NCBI GenBank assembly: GCA_021779995.1
Contig: JAJXZP010000224.1
Span: 30,418-94,417 of the forward strand
DNA length: 64,000 bases
Direction: 5' to 3'
Source of the DNA: a bacterium
GTDB taxonomy: Bacteria; Spirochaetota; Spirochaetia; Treponematales; Rectinemataceae
In this document: piece by piece, positions 38,928-48,359 of the stretch
How the letters are laid out: every line of letters begins with the position of its first letter
Position numbering within the stretch: position 1 is the stretch's first letter
Made by a program: the position numbers and the translations under genes
Notes under the pieces: generated by a model
Seen by the model: only the letters and a program-made list of their open reading frames with translations
Databases searched by the model: none
Told to the model about the DNA's origin: nothing

Positions 38928-40910
38928 TTGGATTTTGATGGTACCACGCTCCGGCCAAGTTCCGGTCATGACGGTGGAATGAATGGTGCAGGCGATAGCG
39001 ACGAGGCGGCCTACCGGGCGACGCTCGTCAAACGCATCCTCATCGGCGGGCTGGTGATCGGGACGGCCCTCATCGTTCCGACCCTGCTCATCGCCTTTCG
39101 AGCCGGCGACCTTCCGATCGTCTTCTTCGACAGTTCCATCTATCTCGCCTTTGTGGCCATCGCCGCTCTGCGAAATCTATCGCCGCGCCTGCTCACCGTT
39201 TCCCTCGTTGGATTGGGAGGCATTCTCGGCACGTTCCTTGTTTTTCACTATAAGGTCGGCGGAGTGGGCGACGCATGGATGCTAACGGCGGCGATTCTCG
39301 CCACCTTGTTCTTTGGAGGCACCGGGGGAATAACAGCCTGCCTTATCATGGCTCTTGTCTATGGAGGCCGACTGCTCGCGGGGAGCCTGGGGCTCCTCGC
39401 CTGGCATCCCGATACTGCCGCGTACGCGTTGCACGCCTTGAACGTGGTCGGTCTCTCCGCCCTGAGTTGCTTCGCCATCGCCCGGCTATTCGAATGGTTC
39501 CGGATATCCATGCAAAGGCAGGGGAGTCTGTCGCGTCAGCTTCGCTATCGGCAGCTGGAACTCGAACAGGCAGATCAGGAACGGACACTGGCCGAAAAAA
39601 GGGCGGAATACCTGGAAAGTCACGACCGGCTTACCAGGCTGCCCAACCGCCACAGCTTTCTCAAAGAGCTTGAACGCGCTCTCGCCGCATCCGAACGGCG
39701 GGGAAAGATATTGGCTGTCATGGCGCTTGGCCTGGATCGCTTCAGGCGCATCACCGAGGTACGCGGTTCCGCGGCCGGGGACGTGATAGCGACCGAGGCC
39801 GCAGCGCGGCTTTCGCGCTCTTTCCGGCTGGACGATGTGGTGGGACGGGTCGGTGACGATACCTTCCTCATTTTCTTCCCCGATATCCAAGACCAGGATG
39901 ACATCTCGACCATAATCCAGAAAGGACGCCGGGCCTTCGATCGGTCCTTCCCGGCGTCCGGCGTCGATCTCGCCGTGTCGGCGTCCTTCGGAATGGCGCT
40001 GTATCCCAATGACGGTCGTAAAGCCGAGGATCTCATACGGGCGGCGGAGTCGGCTCTGCATATCGCCAAGGATGACGGAGCAGGGTCCTGTCGATTTTTC
40101 GATGCGGATCTGTATTCCCGGCTGCTCGATCGCCTGAGCATCGAGCATGAAATCGGCGAAGGGGTCCGACAGGGAGCCTTCGAGCCCTGGTACCAGCCCA
40201 AGGTCGATTGTCTCGGCCGGATAGTCGGGGTCGAGGCGCTGGCGCGCTGGAACCTTTCCGGCGGGGGGCTGCGCCTTCCCGCGGACTTCATCGATATCGC
40301 GGAGCGGACGGGAAGAATCATGGAACTGGGCAAGATGGTCCTGCATAAGGCCTGTCTCCGCGCCGTCGGCTGGGGGAAGGCCGGTTTGCCCCCGATTCCC
40401 GTTTCGGTGAATCTCTCGCCCATTCAATTCCGGAGCGACGATCTCGTGCGGGAGATTCGCGAGGTCATTCTCGAAACCGGACTCGAGCCTTCGCGGCTGG
40501 ATCTCGAGCTGACCGAGAGCGGCCTCATGGGCGACGAGCACGACACCATCGAGAAATTGGCCGAGCTCAAGGCGATCGGCATTCACGTGTCCATCGACGA
40601 CTTCGGGACGGGCTACTCCTCGTTCGCGATGCTCAAGGATTTTCCGGTCGATACGGTCAAGCTGCCGAAGTCCTTCGTCGAGCCCCTGCCGGGGGATATC
40701 CGCGCGTCGATGGTGGCCGAGGCGGTCATCGATCTCGCGCACAATCTCCATTTCTCGGTCGTCGCCGAGGGAGTGGAGACCTACGATCAGTTCTCCTGGC
40801 TCGATCGCGCCCGCTGCGATCATTACCAAGGCTATCTCTTCTCGCCGCCCGTATCTCCGCGCGAATTCGAGCGCGTGCTTGCGAGAGGACTGCCGGCGAT
40901 TGTACAGTGA
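38928..40910 (+). CDS. Membrane GGDEF-EAL protein with degenerate GGDEF motif
   Basis: About 6 TM segments; LTRLPNRHSFLKELERAL; RVGDDTFLIFFPD in place of GG(D/E)EF; VGVEALARWN, VSIDDFGTGYSSFAMLKDFPVDTVKLPKSFV, VVAEGVET, YQGYLFSPP. Start may be 38979. Confidence 0.93.
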   Translation: MDFDGTTLRPSSGHDGGMNGAGDSDEAAYRATLVKRILIGGLVIGTALIVPTLLIAFRAGDLPIVFFDSSIYLAFVAIAALRNLSPRLLTVSLVGLGGILGTFLVFHYKVGGVGDAWMLTAAILATLFFGGTGGITACLIMALVYGGRLLAGSLGLLAWHPDTAAYALHALNVVGLSALSCFAIARLFEWFRISMQRQGSLSRQLRYRQLELEQADQERTLAEKRAEYLESHDRLTRLPNRHSFLKELERALAASERRGKILAVMALGLDRFRRITEVRGSAAGDVIATEAAARLSRSFRLDDVVGRVGDDTFLIFFPDIQDQDDISTIIQKGRRAFDRSFPASGVDLAVSASFGMALYPNDGRKAEDLIRAAESALHIAKDDGAGSCRFFDADLYSRLLDRLSIEHEIGEGVRQGAFEPWYQPKVDCLGRIVGVEALARWNLSGGGLRLPADFIDIAERTGRIMELGKMVLHKACLRAVGWGKAGLPPIPVSVNLSPIQFRSDDLVREIREVILETGLEPSRLDLELTESGLMGDEHDTIEKLAELKAIGIHVSIDDFGTGYSSFAMLKDFPVDTVKLPKSFVEPLPGDIRASMVAEAVIDLAHNLHFSVVAEGVETYDQFSWLDRARCDHYQGYLFSPPVSPREFERVLARGLPAIVQ

Positions 40911-40928
40911 GCCCGGGGGTGCCCGAGC

Positions 40929-41837
40929 ATGAACGATATTCTCGCCTGGGGGCTGGAGGCCATTCGCTTCGTGCAGAGGTTTTCCGATCCGCCCCTGACC
41001 CTGATCATGAGGAGCTTCACCGCCCTCGGTACCGCGTACTTCTACCTGCTCGCCTTGCCCTTCGTATATTGGTGCGTCGATAAGCGTCGGGGCATGCGGC
41101 TCGGGCTGCTGTTCTTCATTTCGGTTTTCGTGAACGGCTGGCTCAAGTACGCGACCATGGAGCCTCGACCCTACACCTTCGATCCCTCCCTGGCCATGGC
41201 GAAGGAGTCGAGCTACGCGTTCCCCTCCGGCCATGCCCAGGCTTCGGCCACCTTCTGGGGGAGCGCCTCGCCGTTGTTCGGCGCACCGTGGGGGACGGTA
41301 CTCGCCCTCGGCCTGCCGCTGCTCATAGGTCTGTCGCGCATCTATCTCGGGGTGCACTTCCCGACCGACGTCGCCGCGGGCTGGGCGCTCGGCGCGGCGG
41401 CCGTCTTCGCCGAGCGGCGATTCGGCGATCGCCTGGAACGGCTCCTGGGCGCCCAGCGCGAGCAGATCCGCCTGGCCGTCGTGGCCGCCGTCGCGCTCGC
41501 GATGAACGCTCTCGACATGCGGGACACGACGGTCTCGGGCTTGTTTTTCGGTTTCGGCGCCGGTCTGGTTCTTGCGCCTCGCGCCGCGCCCTTTTCGGTC
41601 GCCGGAACCTTCGGCCGGAAGGTCCTGCGCCTTCTCGTCGGGTCGGCCGGGACCGTGGCTCTCTATTTCGGACCGAAACTCCTAGTGTCGACGATCGAGC
41701 CCTCCGACGCCGCCCTGGTCGTTTTCGTCCGCCTCGCGATCGTCGGATTCTGGGTGGCTCTCGGGGCTCCCTGGCTCTTCATCCGGCTCGGATTGGCCAA
41801 GGACGAGAGCGTCGTCGACGCGGTCCCCGGGAACTGA
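40929..41837 (+). CDS. PAP2-family membrane phosphatase
   Basis: KYATMEPRPYTFDPS; SYAFPSGHAQASATFWGS; GLSRIYLGVHFPTDVAAGWALG. Confidence 0.93.
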   Translation: MNDILAWGLEAIRFVQRFSDPPLTLIMRSFTALGTAYFYLLALPFVYWCVDKRRGMRLGLLFFISVFVNGWLKYATMEPRPYTFDPSLAMAKESSYAFPSGHAQASATFWGSASPLFGAPWGTVLALGLPLLIGLSRIYLGVHFPTDVAAGWALGAAAVFAERRFGDRLERLLGAQREQIRLAVVAAVALAMNALDMRDTTVSGLFFGFGAGLVLAPRAAPFSVAGTFGRKVLRLLVGSAGTVALYFGPKLLVSTIEPSDAALVVFVRLAIVGFWVALGAPWLFIRLGLAKDESVVDAVPGN

Positions 41838-41921
41838 ATCGGACCGAGACGAAGTTCGCGGGGGGAAGTCCGTGGGGCGCGATCCGCGGGGGCCTCGTCC
41901 GGATCTGGTCGTTCCCGGCCC

Positions 41922-42140
41922 TCATCCGGCATAGGTGAAAGCGGGATCGGTGATCTGAAAGTACCCGGGTACCCCGGGACTCAAACACACTCGATTCCTG
42001 TCGTCGATCGCGATCGCGATCGCACCGGCCCCGGCCGCCCGGAACATCCGCGCGAGCTGGTCCGTGGCGGAGCCCTTCGTACCCGAGCCGAGGTCGAGCG
42101 CCCTGCCGGGGCGCTTCAGTCCCGGGCGGACGCATGGATT
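41922..42140 (-). pseudogene. Orphan protein-like fragment
   Basis: GRALDLGSGTKGSATDQLARMFRAAGAGAIAIAIDDRNRVCLSPGVPGYFQITDPAFTYAG* reads like a folded-domain C-terminus but lacks its own start. Confidence 0.4.
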
Positions 42141-42183
42141 CAAGCCAATCGAAATGCGGCAAGGCCGACAACGGAGCCGCGCT

Positions 42184-42834
42184 TCAGGCGGGGAAGCGGC
42201 CGCATTCGCGCGCGATTGTCGTCGGCTCGCCGTGGCCGGGGAACACTCGCGTCGTGGGCGGAAGCGCGAACAGACGCTCGAGGCTGGCGGCGAGCTCGTC
42301 CGGAGACGAATCGGGGCCGTCGCTGCGTCCGACTCCATCGCGGAAGAGCGTGTCGCCCGACAGAAGAAATCCTGCCGATTCGTCGTAGAGGCAGATGGAG
42401 CCCTTCGTGTGGCCGGGAGTATGAATGACGCGGAGAGCCGTGCCGGTGAGGATGTCGCCGTCGCCGAGCAGAAGGTCCGCGCTCGGAATGGGGCGCCAGT
42501 AGTTCGTGAAATAGCCCAGGGCCCTGATGGCAGCGAAGAGTTGGTGGTTGGTGAGCTCGCCCTTAGGGCCGAAGTAGTCGGCATCGGCGGCGTGAACCGC
42601 GATCGGAACCTCGAGGCCGCGGGAGGTCCAGGCGGCGCGGAGTTCGGGGAGAGCCGCGGTATGATCCAGATGGCCGTGGGTTGCGATCACGTACAGGGGC
42701 GTGCAGTGACGGGAATCGAGAAAGGAAAGCAGACGAGCGGATTCGTCGCCGGGGTCCACGAGGACGCAGCCGTCTTCCCATGATACGACGTAGGCGTTCT
42801 CGCCGATGGGACCTACCCCGATGCGATCTACCAT
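42184..42834 (-). CDS. MBL-fold hydrolase (glyoxalase II-like)
   Basis: NAYVVSWEDGCVLVDPGDES; VIATHGHLDHTAALPEL; VIHTPGHTKGSICLYDESAGFLLSGDTLFRDGVGRSD; VFPGHGEPTTI. Confidence 0.95.
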   Translation of the reverse strand: MVDRIGVGPIGENAYVVSWEDGCVLVDPGDESARLLSFLDSRHCTPLYVIATHGHLDHTAALPELRAAWTSRGLEVPIAVHAADADYFGPKGELTNHQLFAAIRALGYFTNYWRPIPSADLLLGDGDILTGTALRVIHTPGHTKGSICLYDESAGFLLSGDTLFRDGVGRSDGPDSSPDELAASLERLFALPPTTRVFPGHGEPTTIARECGRFPA

Positions 42835-42840
42835 GATACG

Positions 42841-43821
42841 GTGACTGTACACTCGCGATCGGAGGCGGGACAAGCCGTGCTGATTCCGCTGTATGCGACC
42901 CTCTCGGCCGCTCTGCTGTTCTACCTTATCGTGCCGATTTTCGGAGCCGTAAGCGTCGCCCGCTCGTGGCGGGTTTTCCGACGCCGCGTCGCCGAATTGG
43001 GCCGCCAGCCCCCGCTCGGCTACGGCGACCTTCGCCGAGCGGATTCGCCCGGTGACCGGGCGATATCGTCCGATCGCCAGGCGGAACGGCCCGGGCTCGG
43101 ATCGTTCAGGCTCTACGGCAAGATAGAAGCGATGGAAGAAGAGCGGCGCATCTGGGTGCGCGGCGAGCAGGTCTCCGCCCTCGTGGACATGTCCGAATCA
43201 CCGCTGTATGTCTTGCTTCCCGGTAAGCCGTTGCCGGGATCCGTCAGGCGCTATGCGTGGAAGTCCATCTCCACCTTGGCCGCGGGAACCGGCGTTTTCG
43301 TCGGCGGGAAGGTGCGGATGGAGCGTGGAACTCCATGCTTCGTCGACGATCCTGAGGAGCGGCTCATCGTGGCGACCTATGACGGGGGCGACGCGAACGT
43401 CATCCGGGGCCTCATAGTCGGCGGCAGGAATCCGAACGAGTATTGGACTGCGCTGGGACCGGTCTCCGTGGCTATCGGCATGACGCTTTCGAGCGGATTG
43501 CTCCTCCTGCTCGGAAGCCGTACCGCTTTTTCCACGATTCGGGCGTTGTCCTTCCTGACCGCCATGATTCCCGTCCTGCCCTTGCTCCCGCCCGGCCTGG
43601 GATTGTTTCTTCTCTATCGCAGGCTATGGCGGCGGGCCCTGAGGTTTAGAACCGAGCGGGATCTGTTCAGGTATCTATCGGCATCGGTCGACTCGGCCGT
43701 CCATGCCGGATCCGCCCAGAGGAAAGCGGCGATCGTCGGTCTTGCGGCGCTTGCCCTGTGCATTCTCGCGGTCGCGGTGAACTATATCCTTGCCTTTCTC
43801 CTCTGGAGGAGCGTTTTCTGA
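42841..43821 (+). CDS. Hypothetical membrane protein
   Basis: ORF with N-terminal and C-terminal TM segments; start uncertain. Confidence 0.6.
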   Translation: MTVHSRSEAGQAVLIPLYATLSAALLFYLIVPIFGAVSVARSWRVFRRRVAELGRQPPLGYGDLRRADSPGDRAISSDRQAERPGLGSFRLYGKIEAMEEERRIWVRGEQVSALVDMSESPLYVLLPGKPLPGSVRRYAWKSISTLAAGTGVFVGGKVRMERGTPCFVDDPEERLIVATYDGGDANVIRGLIVGGRNPNEYWTALGPVSVAIGMTLSSGLLLLLGSRTAFSTIRALSFLTAMIPVLPLLPPGLGLFLLYRRLWRRALRFRTERDLFRYLSASVDSAVHAGSAQRKAAIVGLAALALCILAVAVNYILAFLLWRSVF

Positions 43822-43839
43822 CTGAGCGGCACGCGCACG

Positions 43840-44490
43840 TCACTCTGGGCTTTCGTCGCGTTTCCTGGCGAGGTTGACGGAAAGTCGTCGTCCGCGAAGC
43901 TCGACGCCGTTGAGTGTCGAGACGACGGCCTGCGCCTTTTCGGGGTCGACATCCGCGAACGAGTAGTTGTCGAAGGTGCGGACTTCCCCGATGTATTCGG
44001 AATTTACGCCGGCGACATCGACGATGAGATCGATGAGCGCGCGCGGATGGAAACGCTGGCGCTTGCCCATCGAAAAGAAAATCGTCGTTCCCTCTCCCTT
44101 GAATCTGGGACGCTGGGGCGAGTCGGCCCGGGGACCCCGGGGCTCGCGGAGGCCTTCTTCGGCCGTCGGAAGCGGGGCGGGGCTCTTTTCCGCGCGCGGC
44201 GATCGCGGCTCTTTGTCTTTCTTCCTGAGGCCCTCGCGAGCCGGACGGTCGGAAACCGCGCTGTCCTTGACCGGCGCCTTGGCCCCGCTTCGGGAAACGC
44301 CGGCCGCACGGAGAATGAGAATGGCCGCCGCATAGGAACGAAGGGGGAAGGGAATCCGCCGGCGAAAGGCCGCCCGGGCTTCCTTGAGCGCCGCCATATC
44401 CGACGGTTCGCGGACTTCGGCGAGTATTCCGTCGAGGAAAAGATCGAGCGCTTCGCTCGGGAGTTTGGGCGCGTTCGAATCATTGGCCAC
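43840..44490 (-). CDS. Protein with C-terminal DbpA-type RNA-binding domain
   Basis: TTIFFSMGKRQRFHPRALIDLIVDVAGVNSEYIGEVRTFDNYSFADVDPEKAQAVVSTLNGVELRGRRLSVNLARKR. Confidence 0.8.
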   Translation of the reverse strand: MANDSNAPKLPSEALDLFLDGILAEVREPSDMAALKEARAAFRRRIPFPLRSYAAAILILRAAGVSRSGAKAPVKDSAVSDRPAREGLRKKDKEPRSPRAEKSPAPLPTAEEGLREPRGPRADSPQRPRFKGEGTTIFFSMGKRQRFHPRALIDLIVDVAGVNSEYIGEVRTFDNYSFADVDPEKAQAVVSTLNGVELRGRRLSVNLARKRDESPE

Positions 44491-44572
44491 GAAAGGCTCC
44501 TTGGAGAGTCGATTTACGAATCATTCTGAACGAAAAGGACGAATATCGCAATACTGGATCAGGCGCGTTCGG

Positions 44573-45178
44573 ATGGACATGCGGCCCCTCATCATGTACA
44601 TTCGCCAGCGTATGCGTTGGATGAAACTTGCGGCGATAGCGCTGCTGGTAGCCCCGGGGACGCTGTTCGCGCAAGGCGGGAGCGGGACGACAGCCGATTC
44701 GGCCGCTGCGGGAACGGCCGCGACAGGTCCGATCGTGCCGGGGCCCGCCGTTCAAGGGGGTGGGGCGAAGTCGGCCGTGGAGCCGACGATTCTGGCCGAC
44801 GATCCCGCCCCGCTGCTAGGCTGCACGGTAGCCGACGCCATAACCCGCTTCGGGGCGCCCGACTCGGTCTACGCCGTCAGAGGACCCGAAAGCTGGCAGG
44901 ACGATGTCGCCTTCGCCTATGCCTCCGGCTTCACGTTTTTCCTGTACGGCGATAGACTTTGGCAAGTTCGCCTCACCCCTCCTTATGGCGGCTCCATCTA
45001 CGGCATTTTTCTCGGTGACGCGTCGGGCAAGGTTCTCTCATCGCTCGGGCAGCCCTACGAACGCCAGGGTGACGCCCTCGTCTATCGGATGCCCTACAAG
45101 GGCTATCCGGTGGAACTCAAGCTCGTGTTCGACAAGGACAGCCTGGTCGATGTCTATCTGTATAGGGCGGACTTCTAG
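44573..45178 (+). CDS. Exported hypothetical protein
   Basis: Signal peptide MKLAAIALLVAPGTLFAQ; C-terminal region aligns with no family I recognise. Confidence 0.6.
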   Translation: MDMRPLIMYIRQRMRWMKLAAIALLVAPGTLFAQGGSGTTADSAAAGTAATGPIVPGPAVQGGGAKSAVEPTILADDPAPLLGCTVADAITRFGAPDSVYAVRGPESWQDDVAFAYASGFTFFLYGDRLWQVRLTPPYGGSIYGIFLGDASGKVLSSLGQPYERQGDALVYRMPYKGYPVELKLVFDKDSLVDVYLYRADF

Positions 45179-45265
45179 CATGACGGCGAACCGACGGCCC
45201 GACCGCTTCCTTCGCAGCCGTGCTTCGTCGATTTCCGGGCGGCCGAGGCTGCCATTGGAGGATCT

Positions 45266-46765
45266 ATGCCTCTCGTCTGCCTGACCCTGACGGGACGCAC
45301 GATAGCGGAGGATCTCGCCGTCCTCCAGCGATATCGCGGGATGATCGATATCGCCGAGCTTCGCGTGGACCTGCTCGACCCGGGCGAGATTTTCCGCATC
45401 AGGGATTTCCCCGGGCTCGCCGGCTTGCCCTGCGTGCTTACCCTGCGGCGCCGAGTGGACGGGGGAGCCTTCGAAGACGGCGAAGGCGTCAGGCTCGTGC
45501 TGATAGCCAAGGCCTTGGCCTACGCCAGTCCGGATCGGCTGGCGAATTACGCCTATGTGGACCTCGAGCAGGATTTTCACGTCCCGGCGGTCGAGGAAGC
45601 GTGCCGGACCTTCGGCACGCGCATCATCCGTTCGCGGCATTTCCCATCGCAGATGCCCGACGATCTGGATGCGGTTTGGCGTGAGCTCACGGACAGCCAC
45701 GAAGAAATTCCCAAGCTGGCCGTAGCGATCAGAAATGCCCGCGATCTGTCACGGCTGTACTCGTGGTCGGCCGGACTCGGCGGCGGAGAACGGGTCATCG
45801 TCGGCATGGGCGACTTCGGCGTGCCGAGCCGCATTCTCGCCGCCCGTTTCGGCAGCGGCATCACCTACACGAGCGCGCTCGCCGCAGGCCAGGAGGGCGG
45901 CGCGCCGGGGCATCTCGATCCCGAGACGATGCAGGCATCTTATCGTTTCCGGGAAATCGGAACCGCGACACAGATCTATGGACTCGCCGGCGGAAAGATG
46001 GTCGTGCATTCCCGCTCGCCGCAGCTGCACAACGGGGCCTTCCGCGCCGCCGGCATCGATGCCGTCTATCTACCCCTCCCGGCCGAGAACATCGACGATT
46101 TCATGGTTTGCGCGGAGACGCTGAATCTCCGAGGGGCCGCCGTCACCGTACCCCTCAAGGAAACCATCCTCTCGAAGCTCGCCTGGCAATCCCCGGAGGT
46201 CGAGGATATCGGCGCCTGCAACACGATAGTGCGCCGGCCGCAGGGAGATTGGGCCGGCTACAATACGGACGCTCAGGCCTTCGAGAGAAGCCTGCTTGAG
46301 TTTATGGGGAGAAGCGACCTCAAGGGCCTCCGGGTCACGATAGTCGGGGCGGGAGGCGCGGCGAAGTCGGTGGTGCATGTCGTCGCGCGGCTCGGAGCCA
46401 CCGCGCTCATCCTCAATAGAACGCCCATTACGGCCAAAAACCTCGCCAAGCGCTACGGCTTCGCCTGGGGCGGCTGCGACGAACGGTCGAGCGATCTCAT
46501 CGCCGACCACGCGGACCTCATCATCCAGGCGAGCTCGGTCGGCATGGAAGGGGCGATCGCGGGGGATCCCCTCGACTGGTACGACTTCCGGGGCAGGGAG
46601 GCGGTGTTCGATCTCATCTACCGTCCCGAGCGCACGGCTCTCCTCGAGCGCGCCGCCGCGGCCGGCTGCCGCGTCTGCAACGGCTGGAGCATGCTCCGCT
46701 ATCAGGCGGCGGTCCAGTTCCGCATCTGGACCGGTCAAGAGCCGCCGCGGCTCTATTTCGAGTGA
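45266..46765 (+). CDS. aroDE: Bifunctional 3-dehydroquinate dehydratase / shikimate dehydrogenase
   Basis: AroD-like MIDIAELRVDLL...KLAVAIRNARDLSRL; AroE-like GGKMVVHSRSPQLHNGAFRAAGIDAVYLPLPAENIDDF, GAAVTVPLKETI, GYNTDAQAFERSL, VTIVGAGGAAKSVVHVVARLGA, ILNRTPITAKNLAKRYG. Confidence 0.95.
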   Translation: MPLVCLTLTGRTIAEDLAVLQRYRGMIDIAELRVDLLDPGEIFRIRDFPGLAGLPCVLTLRRRVDGGAFEDGEGVRLVLIAKALAYASPDRLANYAYVDLEQDFHVPAVEEACRTFGTRIIRSRHFPSQMPDDLDAVWRELTDSHEEIPKLAVAIRNARDLSRLYSWSAGLGGGERVIVGMGDFGVPSRILAARFGSGITYTSALAAGQEGGAPGHLDPETMQASYRFREIGTATQIYGLAGGKMVVHSRSPQLHNGAFRAAGIDAVYLPLPAENIDDFMVCAETLNLRGAAVTVPLKETILSKLAWQSPEVEDIGACNTIVRRPQGDWAGYNTDAQAFERSLLEFMGRSDLKGLRVTIVGAGGAAKSVVHVVARLGATALILNRTPITAKNLAKRYGFAWGGCDERSSDLIADHADLIIQASSVGMEGAIAGDPLDWYDFRGREAVFDLIYRPERTALLERAAAAGCRVCNGWSMLRYQAAVQFRIWTGQEPPRLYFE

Positions 46766-46774
46766 GGGAGAGCG

Positions 46775-47650
46775 ATGTCCAAATCAGCTTTCGTGGCTCT
46801 CGCCGGCCGGCCTTCCGCCGGAAAGTCGACGCTGGTCAACGCCCTGTGCGGGGCCAAGGTGTCGATCGTCTCGCCGGTGCCGCAGACGACGAGGAACGCC
46901 GTCCGCGGCATCGTGAACCGCGCCGAGGGGCAGCTCGTCCTCTTGGATACGCCGGGCTTCCATCTCTCGGCCAAGCGCTTCAACCAGCGGCTGCGCAACG
47001 TGAGCACGGAGGCCTACGCCGACGCCGACATCGTGCTCTACCTGATCGACGCGACGAGGGCCAGCGGGGCGGAGGAGGAGGAGCTGGCGAAGGCTCTGGC
47101 CTCTGCCTCGTCGCGCCTGGTGGTCGCGATCAACAAGATCGATCTACCCGCGGCCGACGCCGCCGCGGCGCGGCTCCTGGTCTCGGAGCGCTTCCCCTCG
47201 GCGCCCGTGTTCGAGCTTTCGGCCCTTCAGGGTATCGGGCTCGAGGCCCTCGTGGAGGAGCTTTTCAGGCGGGCGCCGGAAGGTCCCGCCTGGTACCCCG
47301 AGGAATACTACACGGATCAGGAACCGGTCTTTCGGATCGCGGAGATCATTCGCGAGAAAGTCCTTCTTCACACCCGCGACGAGCTGCCCCATGCCGTCTA
47401 TGTCGAGTATAAGGATAGTACCCGCGCGGATGACGGGAGCCTGGTCGCCTCGTACGATCTGGTCGTCGAGCGGGACTCCCAGAAGGGCATACTCATCGGC
47501 GCGGGCGGCGCCATGATCAAGCGCCTGCGCGAGGAATCCGAGGCCGATCTGGCCGCCATTTTCGACTACGCCGTGCGCCTCAGGCTCTCCGTTCGCGTGG
47601 ATTCGAATTGGAAAAAGGACGAGAAGCGGCTGCGCGACCTGATTTTCTGA
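46775..47650 (+). CDS. era: GTPase Era
   Basis: FVALAGRPSAGKSTLVNALCGAKVSIVSPVPQTTRNAVRGIVNRAEGQLVLLDTPGFH; C-terminal KH-like domain KGILIGAGGAMIKRLREESEADL. Confidence 0.97.
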   Translation: MSKSAFVALAGRPSAGKSTLVNALCGAKVSIVSPVPQTTRNAVRGIVNRAEGQLVLLDTPGFHLSAKRFNQRLRNVSTEAYADADIVLYLIDATRASGAEEEELAKALASASSRLVVAINKIDLPAADAAAARLLVSERFPSAPVFELSALQGIGLEALVEELFRRAPEGPAWYPEEYYTDQEPVFRIAEIIREKVLLHTRDELPHAVYVEYKDSTRADDGSLVASYDLVVERDSQKGILIGAGGAMIKRLREESEADLAAIFDYAVRLRLSVRVDSNWKKDEKRLRDLIF

Positions 47651-47691
47651 CGAATCGGGGCGGTGCCGGGAAAGGCTTCGCGTAGAGCCCC

Positions 47692-48267
47692 TCAGGGCGA
47701 AATCTTCACCTTCGGGAATCGCGCCAGAGCTTCCGGGAAGCCCTCGATCATGCAGACGCGAAGCGCTTCGGCGGCTTGCGGGAAGACGGACGCGTCGAGG
47801 AAGTCCCGCTCGTCGCGGGTAAAATCCGAAAGCACGTAGGCGGCGATGTCGGGATGCTCGGGCCTGCCGATGCCGAAGCGGAATCGAGCGAAATCGCGCG
47901 TGCCGAGCCGCGCCTCGAGCGAGCGGAGGCCGTTGTGCCCGCCGAGCCCCCCACCCGTCTTGAAGCCGAAGCTGCCCAGCGGCATCTCGAGCTCGTCGTG
48001 GACGGCGAGCAGCTCGGCGGCTTCGATCTGGAAGAAGCGCATGAGCTCGGCCGCCGAGTCGCCGGAGAGGTTCATGTAGGTCTCGGGCATGAGAAACCAA
48101 CAGCGACCAGCTTCGGTGTCGCGCGAGGCGAAGCGGCCCTTGAACTTGCGCTCCCAGCGCAGTTCGCCGTAGAAGCTCAGGCTTTCGAGGAATTGCCAGG
48201 CGACATTGTGTCGGTTCCCGCGATACTCGCGTCCATGGTTTCCGAGGAAGGCATACAGGCGGATCAC
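47692..48267 (-). CDS. pth: Peptidyl-tRNA hydrolase
   Basis: IRLYAFLGNHGREYRGNRHNVAWQFLE; PETYMNLSGDSAAELMRFF; LLAVHDELEMPLGSFGFKTGGGLGGHNGLRSLEARLGTRDFARFRFGIGRP. Confidence 0.97.
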   Translation of the reverse strand: MIRLYAFLGNHGREYRGNRHNVAWQFLESLSFYGELRWERKFKGRFASRDTEAGRCWFLMPETYMNLSGDSAAELMRFFQIEAAELLAVHDELEMPLGSFGFKTGGGLGGHNGLRSLEARLGTRDFARFRFGIGRPEHPDIAAYVLSDFTRDERDFLDASVFPQAAEALRVCMIEGFPEALARFPKVKISP

Positions 48268-48288
48268 GGCGGTCTCTCCCGGGTCGGT

Positions 48289-48317
48289 TTGACGGTTCAG
48301 ATGCCGGATAGTACACT
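48289..48317 (+). promoter_or_regulatory. Promoter TTGACG-N17-TACACT upstream of the GH36 gene
   Basis: Direct reading. Confidence 0.65.
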
Positions 48318-48359
48318 AGGCGGGCGATCCTGCATATCGTTCCGTCCGAGGAGGCGCGC

